Source: JBMNUL01 sp050946255 (GTDB taxonomy: Bacteria > Actinomycetota > Coriobacteriia > Coriobacteriales > CADBOM01). From it: a DNA stretch of 22,389 bases. This document shows, piece by piece, positions 13,676 through 20,502 of this stretch. The translations under genes were made by a program, and so were the position numbers. The notes beneath the pieces were generated by a model, which worked only from the letters and a program-made list of their open reading frames with translations, was not told where the DNA came from and ran no database searches. The stretch is taken from assembly GCA_050946255.1 (NCBI GenBank), contig JBMNUL010000023.1, positions 1 through 22,389 of the forward strand, in the 5' to 3' direction. Each line of letters starts with the position of its first letter. Position 1 is the first letter of the stretch.

Positions 13676-15727
13676 TTAATACCTCCCGAGGTCGCGGGCG
13701 ATTGTGTAGGCGGTGCTGTTCGCCGCATACACGTTCTTGGGGTCAAGGCAGTCGCCGATCTGGAAGAAAAGCGGAGTCTTGCCCCTGAGTCCGAGCGCCT
13801 CCTCGCGCTTGGGAATCATGCCTAGGGCGTAGATGACGGTATCGGCCTCGTATAGCTTTTGCTGACCAATCTCGGAATCGCTCTCACCACCGGCAAGGTG
13901 GATGACCGACTGCAACATGCCCTTCTCGATCGTGTCGCAAAGAGGCGCCGGGCTCCCATTGTCTCCAACGTACTCTCCCACAACGCCCTTGTCGTTGATC
14001 TCGACGGCCTTGGTGGAGGTGATGAGCTCGACGTTTAGCTTCTTCAGCTCTACGTTGATGGCCATCGCGTGAATCAGATTGCCGGAGAAGTTCAGAGAGT
14101 TGGCCATCTCCATGATCTTGGCATCCTTGCCCATTCCCTTGAGGAAGAGCGCGCACTCGATTCCAGAGAGTCCGCCACCCAAGATTATCGCCTTGTCGTC
14201 AATCTCGTCCGGGTGCATATATGCGTACTCGACCGGCATCACGTTCTTGCCGTCGATTCCCGGAATTCTCGGGACCAGCTGCTTGGCTCCAATGGCTGCG
14301 ATGACGACGTCCGGGTTGATCTTTTCGACGAGCTCGGAGTTCGCCTCCGTGTTGAGCATGAGGTCGATGTTGGGGTCATCCTCGACGAGTCTTGCCTGAT
14401 GGTCGAGGTACTTCATGAGGTTCTGCTTGAACGGAACCTTGGTCTCGCAACGAAGCGCCCCGCCCAGCTGGCCGGTCTTCTCGACCAGAGTGACCTTGTG
14501 GCCACGCTCGGAAGCTGTGAGCGCTGCCATCATTCCGCCAGGGCCACCGCCGGCGACGAGGACGTTCTTCTTGTACTTGACGATCGGGTCGGCGTACTTG
14601 GTCTCGCGCTCGAAGCCGATCTCGGGGTTGATCGCGCAAATGTTCGAGAGCTTGGTGAACTGGCAGGAGAAGCACTCGAAGCACCTGATGCACTTGCGGA
14701 TCTCCTTGTCACGTCCAGTCTGAGCCTTGAACGGGAGGTCCGGGTCTGCGAAGAGCTCGCGGGCGAGCATGACCACGTCGGCCTGTCCAGAGGCAATGAT
14801 CTCCTCCATGAACTCGGGCTCGGCGATTGCACCGACTGCAGCGACCTTGGTCTCCTTGAGGACGCTCTTGATTGCCGCAGCGTATTTTACGTTGACTCCG
14901 TCGGGAAGGAACATCGACGGATGCGTGGTCGTGAAAACATCTGGGTTCTCGTGGGCACCGACCGATGCGTTGATCATGTCCCACTTGCCGTCGAGCAGCT
15001 TCACGAACTCCTTCGCATACTCCTCGTCGTATCCGTTGGGATCGCACTCGGTGACGCTGATCCTGAGGTTGATCGGGAAACCGCGACCGCACTTCTTCTT
15101 GATGTTGTCTGCGATGGCGTTGACGAACCTAACGCGGTTCTCGAGGCTGCCGCCCCACTGGTCTTTACGCGTGTTCTTCGGGGAGAGGAACTGGTTCAGC
15201 ATCCAGCCGTGCCCAGCTGCGACGGTGACCATGCCATAGCCGCAATGCTTTGCGGTCTGAGCTGCATCGCCATACTTCTCTATCGTCTCCAAGATGATGT
15301 CCTCGGGCATGGCCTGGACCTCCAGACCCATTGGGTTCACACCATCCACGGCACCGTAAAGTGGAGACCCGAAGGTGAAGTGGCTGTGATAGGCGTTGGG
15401 GCCGCAGTGCTGAAGCTCGGCATCAGCAACGGCACCATGCCTGTTGATGCAGGAAGTGAGCCTGAAATGAGGTGCGAGAGCATGGGGGTCGTCCAACCTG
15501 ATCGTGGGCCCGACCGCTCCCCTCTCGTTGTCGGCCATGATGGATCCGATGCTCACGGTTGCAGCTCCGCCCTCTGCCTTGCGTTCGAAATAGGCGATGA
15601 AGTCGTCGCCGGGGAACAGGTTGTCAGAGGGATAGTACTCGAGCCCCACAGGTGCAGCAAAGATCCTGTTCCTGAACTGAGTTTTTCCCAAAACGAGTGG
15701 TTCGAAAAGATGGTCGTATTTGCCCAT
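13676..15727 (-). CDS. Old-yellow-enzyme family FMN/FAD/Fe-S oxidoreductase (enoate or dienoyl-CoA reductase type)
   Basis: This 683-residue protein has the three-part layout of 2,4-dienoyl-CoA reductase, trimethylamine dehydrogenase and the bile-acid enzymes BaiCD/BaiH. It starts with an FMN TIM barrel (1-335) with LQH (105-107) and SPKNTRKDQWGGSLENRVRF (182-201). A cluster region follows with Cys346/349/352 and Cys364, in TMADH-like spacing, plus an extra Cys355. Then come FAD- and NAD(P)-binding domains (VLVAGGGPGG at 389-398, IILGGGLSGIE at 514-524). Trp175 stands where many relatives have Tyr. It probably reduces a C=C bond of an enoate, enone or ring; the substrate is unknown. The first standard start is the ATG at 15727. 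Its best ribosome binding site (AAGGAG) lies 26 nt away, across a small hairpin. An ATT at 15745, 8 nt from that site and in frame, is a less likely start. Confidence 0.9.
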   Translation of the reverse strand: MGKYDHLFEPLVLGKTQFRNRIFAAPVGLEYYPSDNLFPGDDFIAYFERKAEGGAATVSIGSIMADNERGAVGPTIRLDDPHALAPHFRLTSCINRHGAVADAELQHCGPNAYHSHFTFGSPLYGAVDGVNPMGLEVQAMPEDIILETIEKYGDAAQTAKHCGYGMVTVAAGHGWMLNQFLSPKNTRKDQWGGSLENRVRFVNAIADNIKKKCGRGFPINLRISVTECDPNGYDEEYAKEFVKLLDGKWDMINASVGAHENPDVFTTTHPSMFLPDGVNVKYAAAIKSVLKETKVAAVGAIAEPEFMEEIIASGQADVVMLARELFADPDLPFKAQTGRDKEIRKCIRCFECFSCQFTKLSNICAINPEIGFERETKYADPIVKYKKNVLVAGGGPGGMMAALTASERGHKVTLVEKTGQLGGALRCETKVPFKQNLMKYLDHQARLVEDDPNIDLMLNTEANSELVEKINPDVVIAAIGAKQLVPRIPGIDGKNVMPVEYAYMHPDEIDDKAIILGGGLSGIECALFLKGMGKDAKIMEMANSLNFSGNLIHAMAINVELKKLNVELITSTKAVEINDKGVVGEYVGDNGSPAPLCDTIEKGMLQSVIHLAGGESDSEIGQQKLYEADTVIYALGMIPKREEALGLRGKTPLFFQIGDCLDPKNVYAANSTAYTIARDLGRY

Positions 15728-15735
15728 GATAGGTT

Positions 15736-15759
15736 GCGGGTCAATGCCCGCCTCTCCTT
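15736..15759 (-). promoter_or_regulatory. Ribosome binding site with hairpin spacer before the flavoprotein
   Basis: On the minus strand AAGGAG (15759-15754) is followed by GCGGG-CATTGA-CCCGC (15751-15736), a 5-bp stem with a 6-nt loop, then AACCTATC and ATG. Unfolded, the spacing is 26 nt, too long. Folded, 16 nt are looped out and the effective spacing is about 10 nt. This would make translation depend on the hairpin. The alternative is a non-standard ATT start at 15745-15743, in frame. Confidence 0.5.
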
Positions 15760-15798
15760 CCTCTCAAAGAACCTTCAATAACCTCAAAAAGGAAAAGA

Positions 15799-15817
15799 AG
15801 CCATTCGAAAAATGGCT
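15799..15817 (-). terminator. Terminator/attenuator hairpin between ZnR2 and the flavoprotein
   Basis: AGCCATT and AATGGCT form a perfect 7-bp stem with a 5-nt loop. On the minus strand TCTTTTCCTTTTT follows. It is an intrinsic terminator either for the ZnR2 transcript or, since a good promoter lies only about 15 bp upstream, an attenuator in the flavoprotein leader. Confidence 0.65.
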
Positions 15818-15831
15818 CCGTGTCTAAACGC

Positions 15832-15861
15832 ATTATAAATTTTAAGGTTAAGCAGCGACAA
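15832..15861 (-). promoter_or_regulatory. Candidate sigma-70 promoter of the flavoprotein gene
   Basis: On the minus strand TTGTCG (15861-15856) is followed after 18 bp by a consensus TATAAT (15837-15832), placing the start near 15825. The 13-bp palindrome at 15888-15900 is centred about 69 bp upstream, a class I activator position. The hairpin at 15817-15799 would be transcribed almost at once. Confidence 0.6.
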
Positions 15862-15887
15862 TTTAGCCAAACATTTAATCAATAGAT

Positions 15888-15900
15888 GTGCAAAATGCAC
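15888..15900. promoter_or_regulatory. RTGCA-N3-TGCAY palindrome, copy 3
   Basis: GTGCAAAATGCAC reads GTGCATTTTGCAC on the minus strand. It has perfect GTGCA/TGCAC arms and differs from copy 1 at one central base. It stands upstream of the flavoprotein promoter candidate. With copies 1 and 2 it defines a consensus RTGCAYTTTGCAY. Confidence 0.55.
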
Positions 15901-16038
15901 AGGCAGGCTCTTTCCAAATGGATGAAATCACCACGACCTGCTCCAGTTTCAACCGCCTGAAGTAAAAAGAGGAATCTTTTCGCTGCCGGTCTGCGACGAA
16001 CTAAGTTGCTCGCTCCCCTGCCAGAAATCAAGAGGAAA

Positions 16039-16347
16039 TCAAGCCTTGCCCTTTGATTCTGCCCGGCGTCTAGCCGCAACCTCGAAGGGGCACTCATGAG
16101 CAGATCCATCGGACTTTGCCGTTGCTCGATTGCATGGGTGGTTGCACATCTCAAGCGTGTAGTTGCAACGCACCGCTACCTGGTCAATGCGGAGGAACTT
16201 GGAAATGTCGGCGTGGCAATGAGGGCAGAGCCCGTCCTTTTTCGCAAGCTTTGGAAACACGATGAGCCCGCATTCGGGGCAGTTCATCGACTGCTTGACC
16301 ACACCCTTGCACTGCCCGCAGGCTGGATTGCAAACATAGCACGGCAA
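16039..16347 (-). CDS. Small zinc-ribbon protein ZnR2, 102 residues
   Basis: This Cys-rich protein has the N-terminal group CYVCNPACGQCKG (Cys3, 6, 10, 13), a ribbon built from CPEC (23-26) and CPHC (41-44), and further Cys and His near the end (MCNHPCNR and AHECPFEV). It could bind two or three zinc ions. Its ACGQCKG matches the NCGLCRG of ZnR1, suggesting a shared ancestor or function. The start is a TTG at 16347, supported by GAGGGAG 9 nt upstream and by the immediate Cys-rich reading. The tail is basic (ARRRAESKGKA). It lies 128 bp after the Mo operon 2 ferredoxin subunit, beyond a terminator hairpin, and ends before another terminator. Its function is unknown; a helper for the Mo enzymes is plausible from position only. 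Confidence 0.75.
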   Translation of the reverse strand: MPCYVCNPACGQCKGVVKQSMNCPECGLIVFPKLAKKDGLCPHCHADISKFLRIDQVAVRCNYTLEMCNHPCNRATAKSDGSAHECPFEVAARRRAESKGKA

Positions 16348-16373
16348 TTACGGTCGCTCCCTCATCTGATAAA

Positions 16374-16404
16374 GGTCCTGCGCCGCTAGCTGCAGCGCAG
16401 GACC
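16374..16404 (-). terminator. Terminator after the Mo operon 2 ferredoxin subunit
   Basis: GGTCCTGCGC (16374-16383) and GCGCAGGACC (16395-16404) form a perfect 10-bp stem with an 11-nt loop, followed on the minus strand by TTTATC. The T tract is short, so some read-through into ZnR2 is likely. That would give ZnR2 at a lower level than the enzyme subunits. Confidence 0.7.
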
Positions 16405-16475
16405 GTTTCCAGTTCGTCCACTGACGATTATATGATATTGGCCCACAACTCGCGTTGTCGTGGACATCAGAGCCA

Positions 16476-17186
16476 TCAGACCAGCTTGTTCACGCAAGAA
16501 CGGCACACGATGATGCAGTTCTCGGCTGTGAGAGGGCCATCGGGGTCGACGACCATTGCCTCCCAACCAGCTTCGTTGGCACCACCCTGCATACTGTAAA
16601 TGCACCTGTGGCCGCACTTCTCACCATCATGTCCGTGTCCCTCGGCCTCGCACTCGCAGCATCCTCCAGCCCTGTTCCAGGCCTTGTTGACCTCTTCCTG
16701 GGGGATAATGCCCTTTCCACCGGAGACTTCGGTATCTTCCTTGAGTCCGTACTCGCCGTTCTCCACGTACTCGACCTCGCGCTCGGCAGCCTTCTCCTTG
16801 TTGCGCCTGATTGCCTCGGGATCTTTGTTGATGAATGGCTCGGCGCCATCGACGGCAAGCCTGTAAATCACGGACCTCGGCTTGTCTATGGCAAGTTTTG
16901 CCAGCTCCTCAACGGTGTCGTAGTACATGCATCCCGCCTGGCAATGATGCACGCAGGTTGGGAGCCTGCCCTCGCTGACCCTTCCGGCGCAGAGATCGCA
17001 GAGGCTGGTGGGCACGGGCATGTAGGTGTACTCCCAGCTTCCATCGGGATTCTGCCTCGGCCCATCTTGGAGGACCTTGATTCCCCAGGCATCTAGCGGG
17101 AGCTTCTTGTTGAGCTTGCAGGCTACCTCGCACGTATGGCAGCCGGTGCAGTATTCATAGTTGATGAGCAGTCCATATTCGGTCAT
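16476..17186 (-). CDS. Two-cluster ferredoxin subunit of Mo enzyme 2 with HNH-like C-terminal domain
   Basis: This 236-residue protein joins two parts. Residues 1-90 are a ferredoxin with Cys13/16/19/23 and Cys63/66/78/82 (two [4Fe-4S] clusters), closely matching the Mo operon 1 subunit. After a charged, helical linker (about 115-170) comes a second Cys-rich part: Cys176-x2-Cys179 with adjacent Cys177, Cys191, Cys195, then QGGANEAGWEAMVVDPDGPL, and Asn223 followed by Cys228-x2-Cys231. This layout resembles a zinc-binding HNH fold, but the catalytic His expected after GWE is replaced by Ala-Met, so nuclease activity is not expected. The ATG at 17186 has GGAGGGG 8 nt upstream and lies 5 bp after the large-subunit stop, so translation is coupled. 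The frame extends to 17549 only as a shadow of the large subunit. The extra domain may be a docking or partner-binding module. Confidence 0.88.
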   Translation of the reverse strand: MTEYGLLINYEYCTGCHTCEVACKLNKKLPLDAWGIKVLQDGPRQNPDGSWEYTYMPVPTSLCDLCAGRVSEGRLPTCVHHCQAGCMYYDTVEELAKLAIDKPRSVIYRLAVDGAEPFINKDPEAIRRNKEKAAEREVEYVENGEYGLKEDTEVSGGKGIIPQEEVNKAWNRAGGCCECEAEGHGHDGEKCGHRCIYSMQGGANEAGWEAMVVDPDGPLTAENCIIVCRSCVNKLV

Positions 17187-17191
17187 CTCTA

Positions 17192-19588
17192 TTACCCCTC
17201 CTGCTTCGATGCCTTGGCGTCGGCATAAGTTCCCTCTACTTTGTACATGCGGTTGGTGGGCATCGGGATCCTCTCGTAATCCCATCCGCCCAGACGGGTG
17301 ACCTGCTCGCTGGGCATGACCTTGCTGTTCTCGGGCGTGGCCTTCTCGATCCTGCAGAGCAGCCCCTTGTAGGGAGCACCATAACCGGTCTCGCCGACCT
17401 GCATCATCGTGGTGAGGTTGTTGATATTGGAGTTGAAAACGCCGAAGATATTGGGCTCTGCGGCCTCGGTCTCGGGGAACCACCAGCCATGCTCGGCGCT
17501 GATGCAGCCTTCCTTCATCCCATAATCGAAGTGGGCGCGCTGACGGCACCTTCCGCGCTGGTTCTCAATCCACACCCAGTCGCCGTCCTCGATCCCATAT
17601 TTCTCCCCATCCTTGGGGTTCATGTCCACGAGGGGCTCTGGATGAAGCTTGCGCATCAACGGCAGATTGCGGTGCTCGCTGTGGAAGAACTCGTATGAGC
17701 GATGGCCGGTCGTGAGGACCAGCGGGTATTTCTCGAAGAGATCCGGAGTGGTGATCGGGCTCTCTGGTGGCTCGCGGTAATCTGGCAGCGGGTCGTTTCC
17801 GAAGGCCTCTAGCGTCGTGCAATAGAGCTCGATTCGACCCGTTGGAGTGTTGAATCCGGGCTGGCCATCTGGGCGCAGTCCACCGGTCTCATAACGGCGG
17901 TATCCCTGAGGAGGCCAGACATAGACCTTGTCCTGCAGCTCCTTGAAGTCAAACGGGACTCCACCCTCTTCGAGGCGGGCGTTGAGGAGGTCGATATCAG
18001 TGTCATATGGCCATGCATCTGGGTTTAGCTTCTTGCCGAGCTCGAGGATGATCTGCTCGTCGGTCTTGGCCTCGTAGTAATCGCAGACCTTGGACTGGGC
18101 GCGAAGCGGTGTCCACCAGGTGCGGAGCGCGTTGCGCTCGGGCGACATCGCCACTGGGAGCACGACATCTGCACAGGCGATTGCGGTTGGCGTCATGATG
18201 TAGTCCACGACGACGTTGAACTCGGTCTTCTTGATGGCCTCGTAGATGCGCGGGGCCTCGGCGCCCATGTTTGCGATCGTGTTGTTGCCCTGGAACCAGA
18301 GCATCTTGATCGGATAGGGCTCTCCGGTCTCGATTGCCTGCAGCACGCAGTCCGACTGTGCAGTTGAGCTGTATCCGAACTGGTGCATCGGTGACATGTC
18401 GTCGCCGATTCTCTTGGCGCGCATCTCGATGCTGAGGTTCTCGAAGTATCCGCACTGATATGCGAGGTTCATGTGCCAGGGCTCCTTGGCAAGCACGTTG
18501 CCTCCGGGCTGCTCGACGTTTCCGCAAATCGCGTTGAGGTCGCAGAGAGCGTGTGCCTCGGCGATTCCATTGACCCTCATGTCGGTCGTGAGACCCCACT
18601 GCAGCGCGCCGGGGTTGGCCTTCGCGTACATCCTCGCCGCATTGGCGATGATCTCTGGATCGTCTATCCAGGCGATCTCGGCAGCACGCTCGCAAGTCCA
18701 GTCCTTGACCCTTTCGGCCAGCTGCTCGAAGCCGTAGCACCAACGCTCTACGAAGTCGTGATCGTAAAGGTCCTCTTGGATGATCGTGTTGATCATTGCC
18801 AAGGCGATAGCTCCATCGGTACCTGGCCTGGGCTGCACGAAGATATCGGCACGAGAGGCAAGCCAGGTGACCTGCGGGTCGATGACGATGAGCTTGGTCC
18901 CACCCATGCTCATGCAATCGACGATCCAATGGCCGAGGAATCCGTCACCATTCGATTTCAGCGGGTTGTTGCCCCAGACGAGGATGACCTCGGGGAACTT
19001 GTATTCGGGATTGTCGTAGCGTTCCTCGTTTAGCTGAGATGCATCCAAGATGGCCAGGTCGCCATAGACGCAGAACGAAAGAGAAGTGCGCGGGACCATG
19101 CAGGAGTCTCCGGAGAGGAATCCGAAGCTCATGTTGGGGGTGCCGAAACCTGCATAGCAGATCAACGGGTTCTGCCAGCAGACATTGCGGCCTGTTCCGA
19201 TCATCCCGCAAATCGACTCGGGGCCCCATTCCTTCTGAATCCTGTGGACGTTCTCGGCGATGATGTCATATGCCTCGTCCCAGGAAATCCTCTCCCAGCG
19301 GTCCTCACCGCGCTCTCCAACCCTCTTGAGCGGGTACTTGAGCCTGTCTTCCGCATAGAGCGTCTCGGGAAGATTGAGGCAGCGAATGCAGAGCCTGCCA
19401 CGGTTGTAGGGCATGTTCGGGTCGCCCTCGACGTGGTCGAGTTTCCCGTCCTTAACATATGCCAGGAAGCTGCAGCTGTCGTGACATCCCGGAGCTGACC
19501 AATGGCAAGTTCGGTAGACGTCGAAGTCCCCTTCCTTCCAATGGAATTCTTCGCGGTATAAATCCGGGTTCACATCCTTTAATTCCAT
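17192..19588 (-). CDS. Molybdopterin oxidoreductase, DMSO reductase family (Mo enzyme 2)
   Basis: This 798-residue catalytic subunit is a clear paralogue of Mo enzyme 1, collinear over its whole length. Fe-S residues are Cys35-x3-Cys39 and Cys67-x2-Cys70, with an additional Cys28. As in enzyme 1, the first family Cys is missing and one is gained after the last. FLSGDSCMVPRT (157-168) marks the Mo-ligand region; Cys163 is shared with enzyme 1. RPGTDGAIALAM, QPGGNVL and YPLVLTTGHRSYEFFHSEHR are pterin-domain segments. There is no Tat signal, so it is cytoplasmic. The HSEHR and EHGWWFPE motifs recall catechol dehydroxylases and pyrogallol transhydroxylase, which hints at an aromatic or hydroxylated substrate without proving it. 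The ATG at 19588 has GGGAGGAG 7 nt upstream. It is followed by its ferredoxin subunit. Its upstream region lacks the 13-bp palindrome, so it may be regulated apart from the other units. Confidence 0.93.
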   Translation of the reverse strand: MELKDVNPDLYREEFHWKEGDFDVYRTCHWSAPGCHDSCSFLAYVKDGKLDHVEGDPNMPYNRGRLCIRCLNLPETLYAEDRLKYPLKRVGERGEDRWERISWDEAYDIIAENVHRIQKEWGPESICGMIGTGRNVCWQNPLICYAGFGTPNMSFGFLSGDSCMVPRTSLSFCVYGDLAILDASQLNEERYDNPEYKFPEVILVWGNNPLKSNGDGFLGHWIVDCMSMGGTKLIVIDPQVTWLASRADIFVQPRPGTDGAIALAMINTIIQEDLYDHDFVERWCYGFEQLAERVKDWTCERAAEIAWIDDPEIIANAARMYAKANPGALQWGLTTDMRVNGIAEAHALCDLNAICGNVEQPGGNVLAKEPWHMNLAYQCGYFENLSIEMRAKRIGDDMSPMHQFGYSSTAQSDCVLQAIETGEPYPIKMLWFQGNNTIANMGAEAPRIYEAIKKTEFNVVVDYIMTPTAIACADVVLPVAMSPERNALRTWWTPLRAQSKVCDYYEAKTDEQIILELGKKLNPDAWPYDTDIDLLNARLEEGGVPFDFKELQDKVYVWPPQGYRRYETGGLRPDGQPGFNTPTGRIELYCTTLEAFGNDPLPDYREPPESPITTPDLFEKYPLVLTTGHRSYEFFHSEHRNLPLMRKLHPEPLVDMNPKDGEKYGIEDGDWVWIENQRGRCRQRAHFDYGMKEGCISAEHGWWFPETEAAEPNIFGVFNSNINNLTTMMQVGETGYGAPYKGLLCRIEKATPENSKVMPSEQVTRLGGWDYERIPMPTNRMYKVEGTYADAKASKQEG

Positions 19589-19967
19589 TATCTTTCTCCT
19601 CCCTTTTAAACCTTCAATCCCAATACGAATATAAATTTGAAATCGATAAATTTAAATGAGAAGAGAGAAATAACAGATAACGTTATGCGTTCTGTCGAAA
19701 ACCCGAAAGTTTTTCTCCGGTAATTGACATAAAAATCTCAATCGAAAAGGACTATAATCTATTTTCTGATTTCCCGGGAACAATAGACGTTTGTCCAGAA
19801 ACGTCAACAAACGTTTTCCTTTGTGGGCACGGGAAAATTTCTACAAGAATTGGGGAATTCCCACATGTCATCGGAAGCTCACCATGGTGCTAGACACTCC
19901 CAAAAAAGGCATTCTCCACATTGATCTCATCCAGGTCGCCGAACCCAACAAATGCGTGTGGCAAAGC
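19589..19967. other. AT-rich upstream region of Mo operon 2
   Basis: No gene is supported here. On the minus strand a weak promoter, TTTAAA-17-TATATT, lies about 40-70 bp before the Mo enzyme 2 start. Palindromes are ATAACGTTAT (19677-19686) and CACCATGGTG (about 19882-19891). ACGTTTGT (19787-19794) and ACAAACGT (19807-19814) form an 8-bp inverted repeat with a 12-nt spacer. It could be an operator of Mo operon 2 or a weak terminator of the thioesterase upstream. On the plus strand TTGACA (19724) and TATAAT (19753) are 23 bp apart, too far for a normal promoter, and nothing follows them. Confidence 0.4.
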
Positions 19968-20369
19968 CTAGATCTCCACAGAGGTGCGCTTGCCAACGGT
20001 CGTTACCATGGCCACGAGATTTCCAAGGTCGTCCCTGACCTCTATGTCGTAGAAGCACAAGGACCTCCCGATTTTCTGCGGTGTTGCGGTTGCGATGAGA
20101 CGGGTACCCTTTGCGCTGCCTATGAACTCCACGGTGCTGCTCACGGTAACAACCAGACAACCCGACCTGTTGGTTGCAACGGCAAAAGCGAAGTCTGCAA
20201 GCGTGAACATCACCCCGCCCATCACATTTCCTGCCGCATTCTTATGGATATCCGCGATATCGAGAGAGCAAACCGCCGTATCATCCGTCACCTCGTCGAC
20301 AACTGCTCCGGCAGCCTCGGTGGCAAATCTGTCGTTGGCGAAAAGCTTCCTTACTTCCTCGATATCCAT
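19968..20369 (-). CDS. PaaI-type hotdog thioesterase
   Basis: This 133-residue single hotdog protein resembles the PaaI/YbgC-like acyl-CoA thioesterases. The central helix segment, HKNAAGNVMGGVMFTLADFA (42-61), carries the family pattern with Asn44, the Gly-Gly pair and Asp59, which usually activates water or shapes the active site. The substrate is probably an acyl- or aryl-CoA; in PaaI relatives these are phenylacetyl-type CoAs. The ATG at 20369 has GGAG 6 nt upstream; the earlier TTG at 20381 would take in that site. It stands between the DegV terminator and Mo operon 2, with 379 bp of gene-free DNA downstream. It may serve the redox block by releasing a CoA-bound intermediate, but it has no tight linkage. 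Confidence 0.88.
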   Translation of the reverse strand: MDIEEVRKLFANDRFATEAAGAVVDEVTDDTAVCSLDIADIHKNAAGNVMGGVMFTLADFAFAVATNRSGCLVVTVSSTVEFIGSAKGTRLIATATPQKIGRSLCFYDIEVRDDLGNLVAMVTTVGKRTSVEI

Positions 20370-20502
20370 GACCTTCTCCAATCTATTCCAATTTCCCTCG
20401 AAAGTCCCAACCTCTCACTTCGCGAAAGACAGCTGAGGCCTGGGCTCAATCTCAGATTGCATTAAATCGAACATGGCCAGATGGCCTATATGCAGATGCC
20501 CG

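Noticed and set aside
15553..15744. Alternative TTG start at 15744 for the flavoprotein region
   Set aside because: It is well placed after the Shine-Dalgarno but in the wrong frame, so it would need a frameshift to give the flavoprotein.
14069..15781. 570-residue plus-strand open frame opposite the flavoprotein
   Set aside because: It is the antisense shadow of a well-recognised gene; its composition (many His, Asp, Val, Leu runs) matches no family and no ribosome binding site supports it.
17187..17549. N-terminal extension of the Mo operon 2 ferredoxin subunit
   Set aside because: The extra 121 residues are an out-of-frame reading of the large-subunit gene; the ATG at 17186 has a strong ribosome binding site.
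18003..18929. 308-residue minus-strand frame inside Mo enzyme 2
   Set aside because: It is in a different frame within a conserved gene and is Arg/His-rich, typical of an out-of-frame translation.
19724..19758. TTGACA and TATAAT hexamers on the plus strand
   Set aside because: They are 23 bp apart, too far for a normal promoter, and no plus-strand gene follows.
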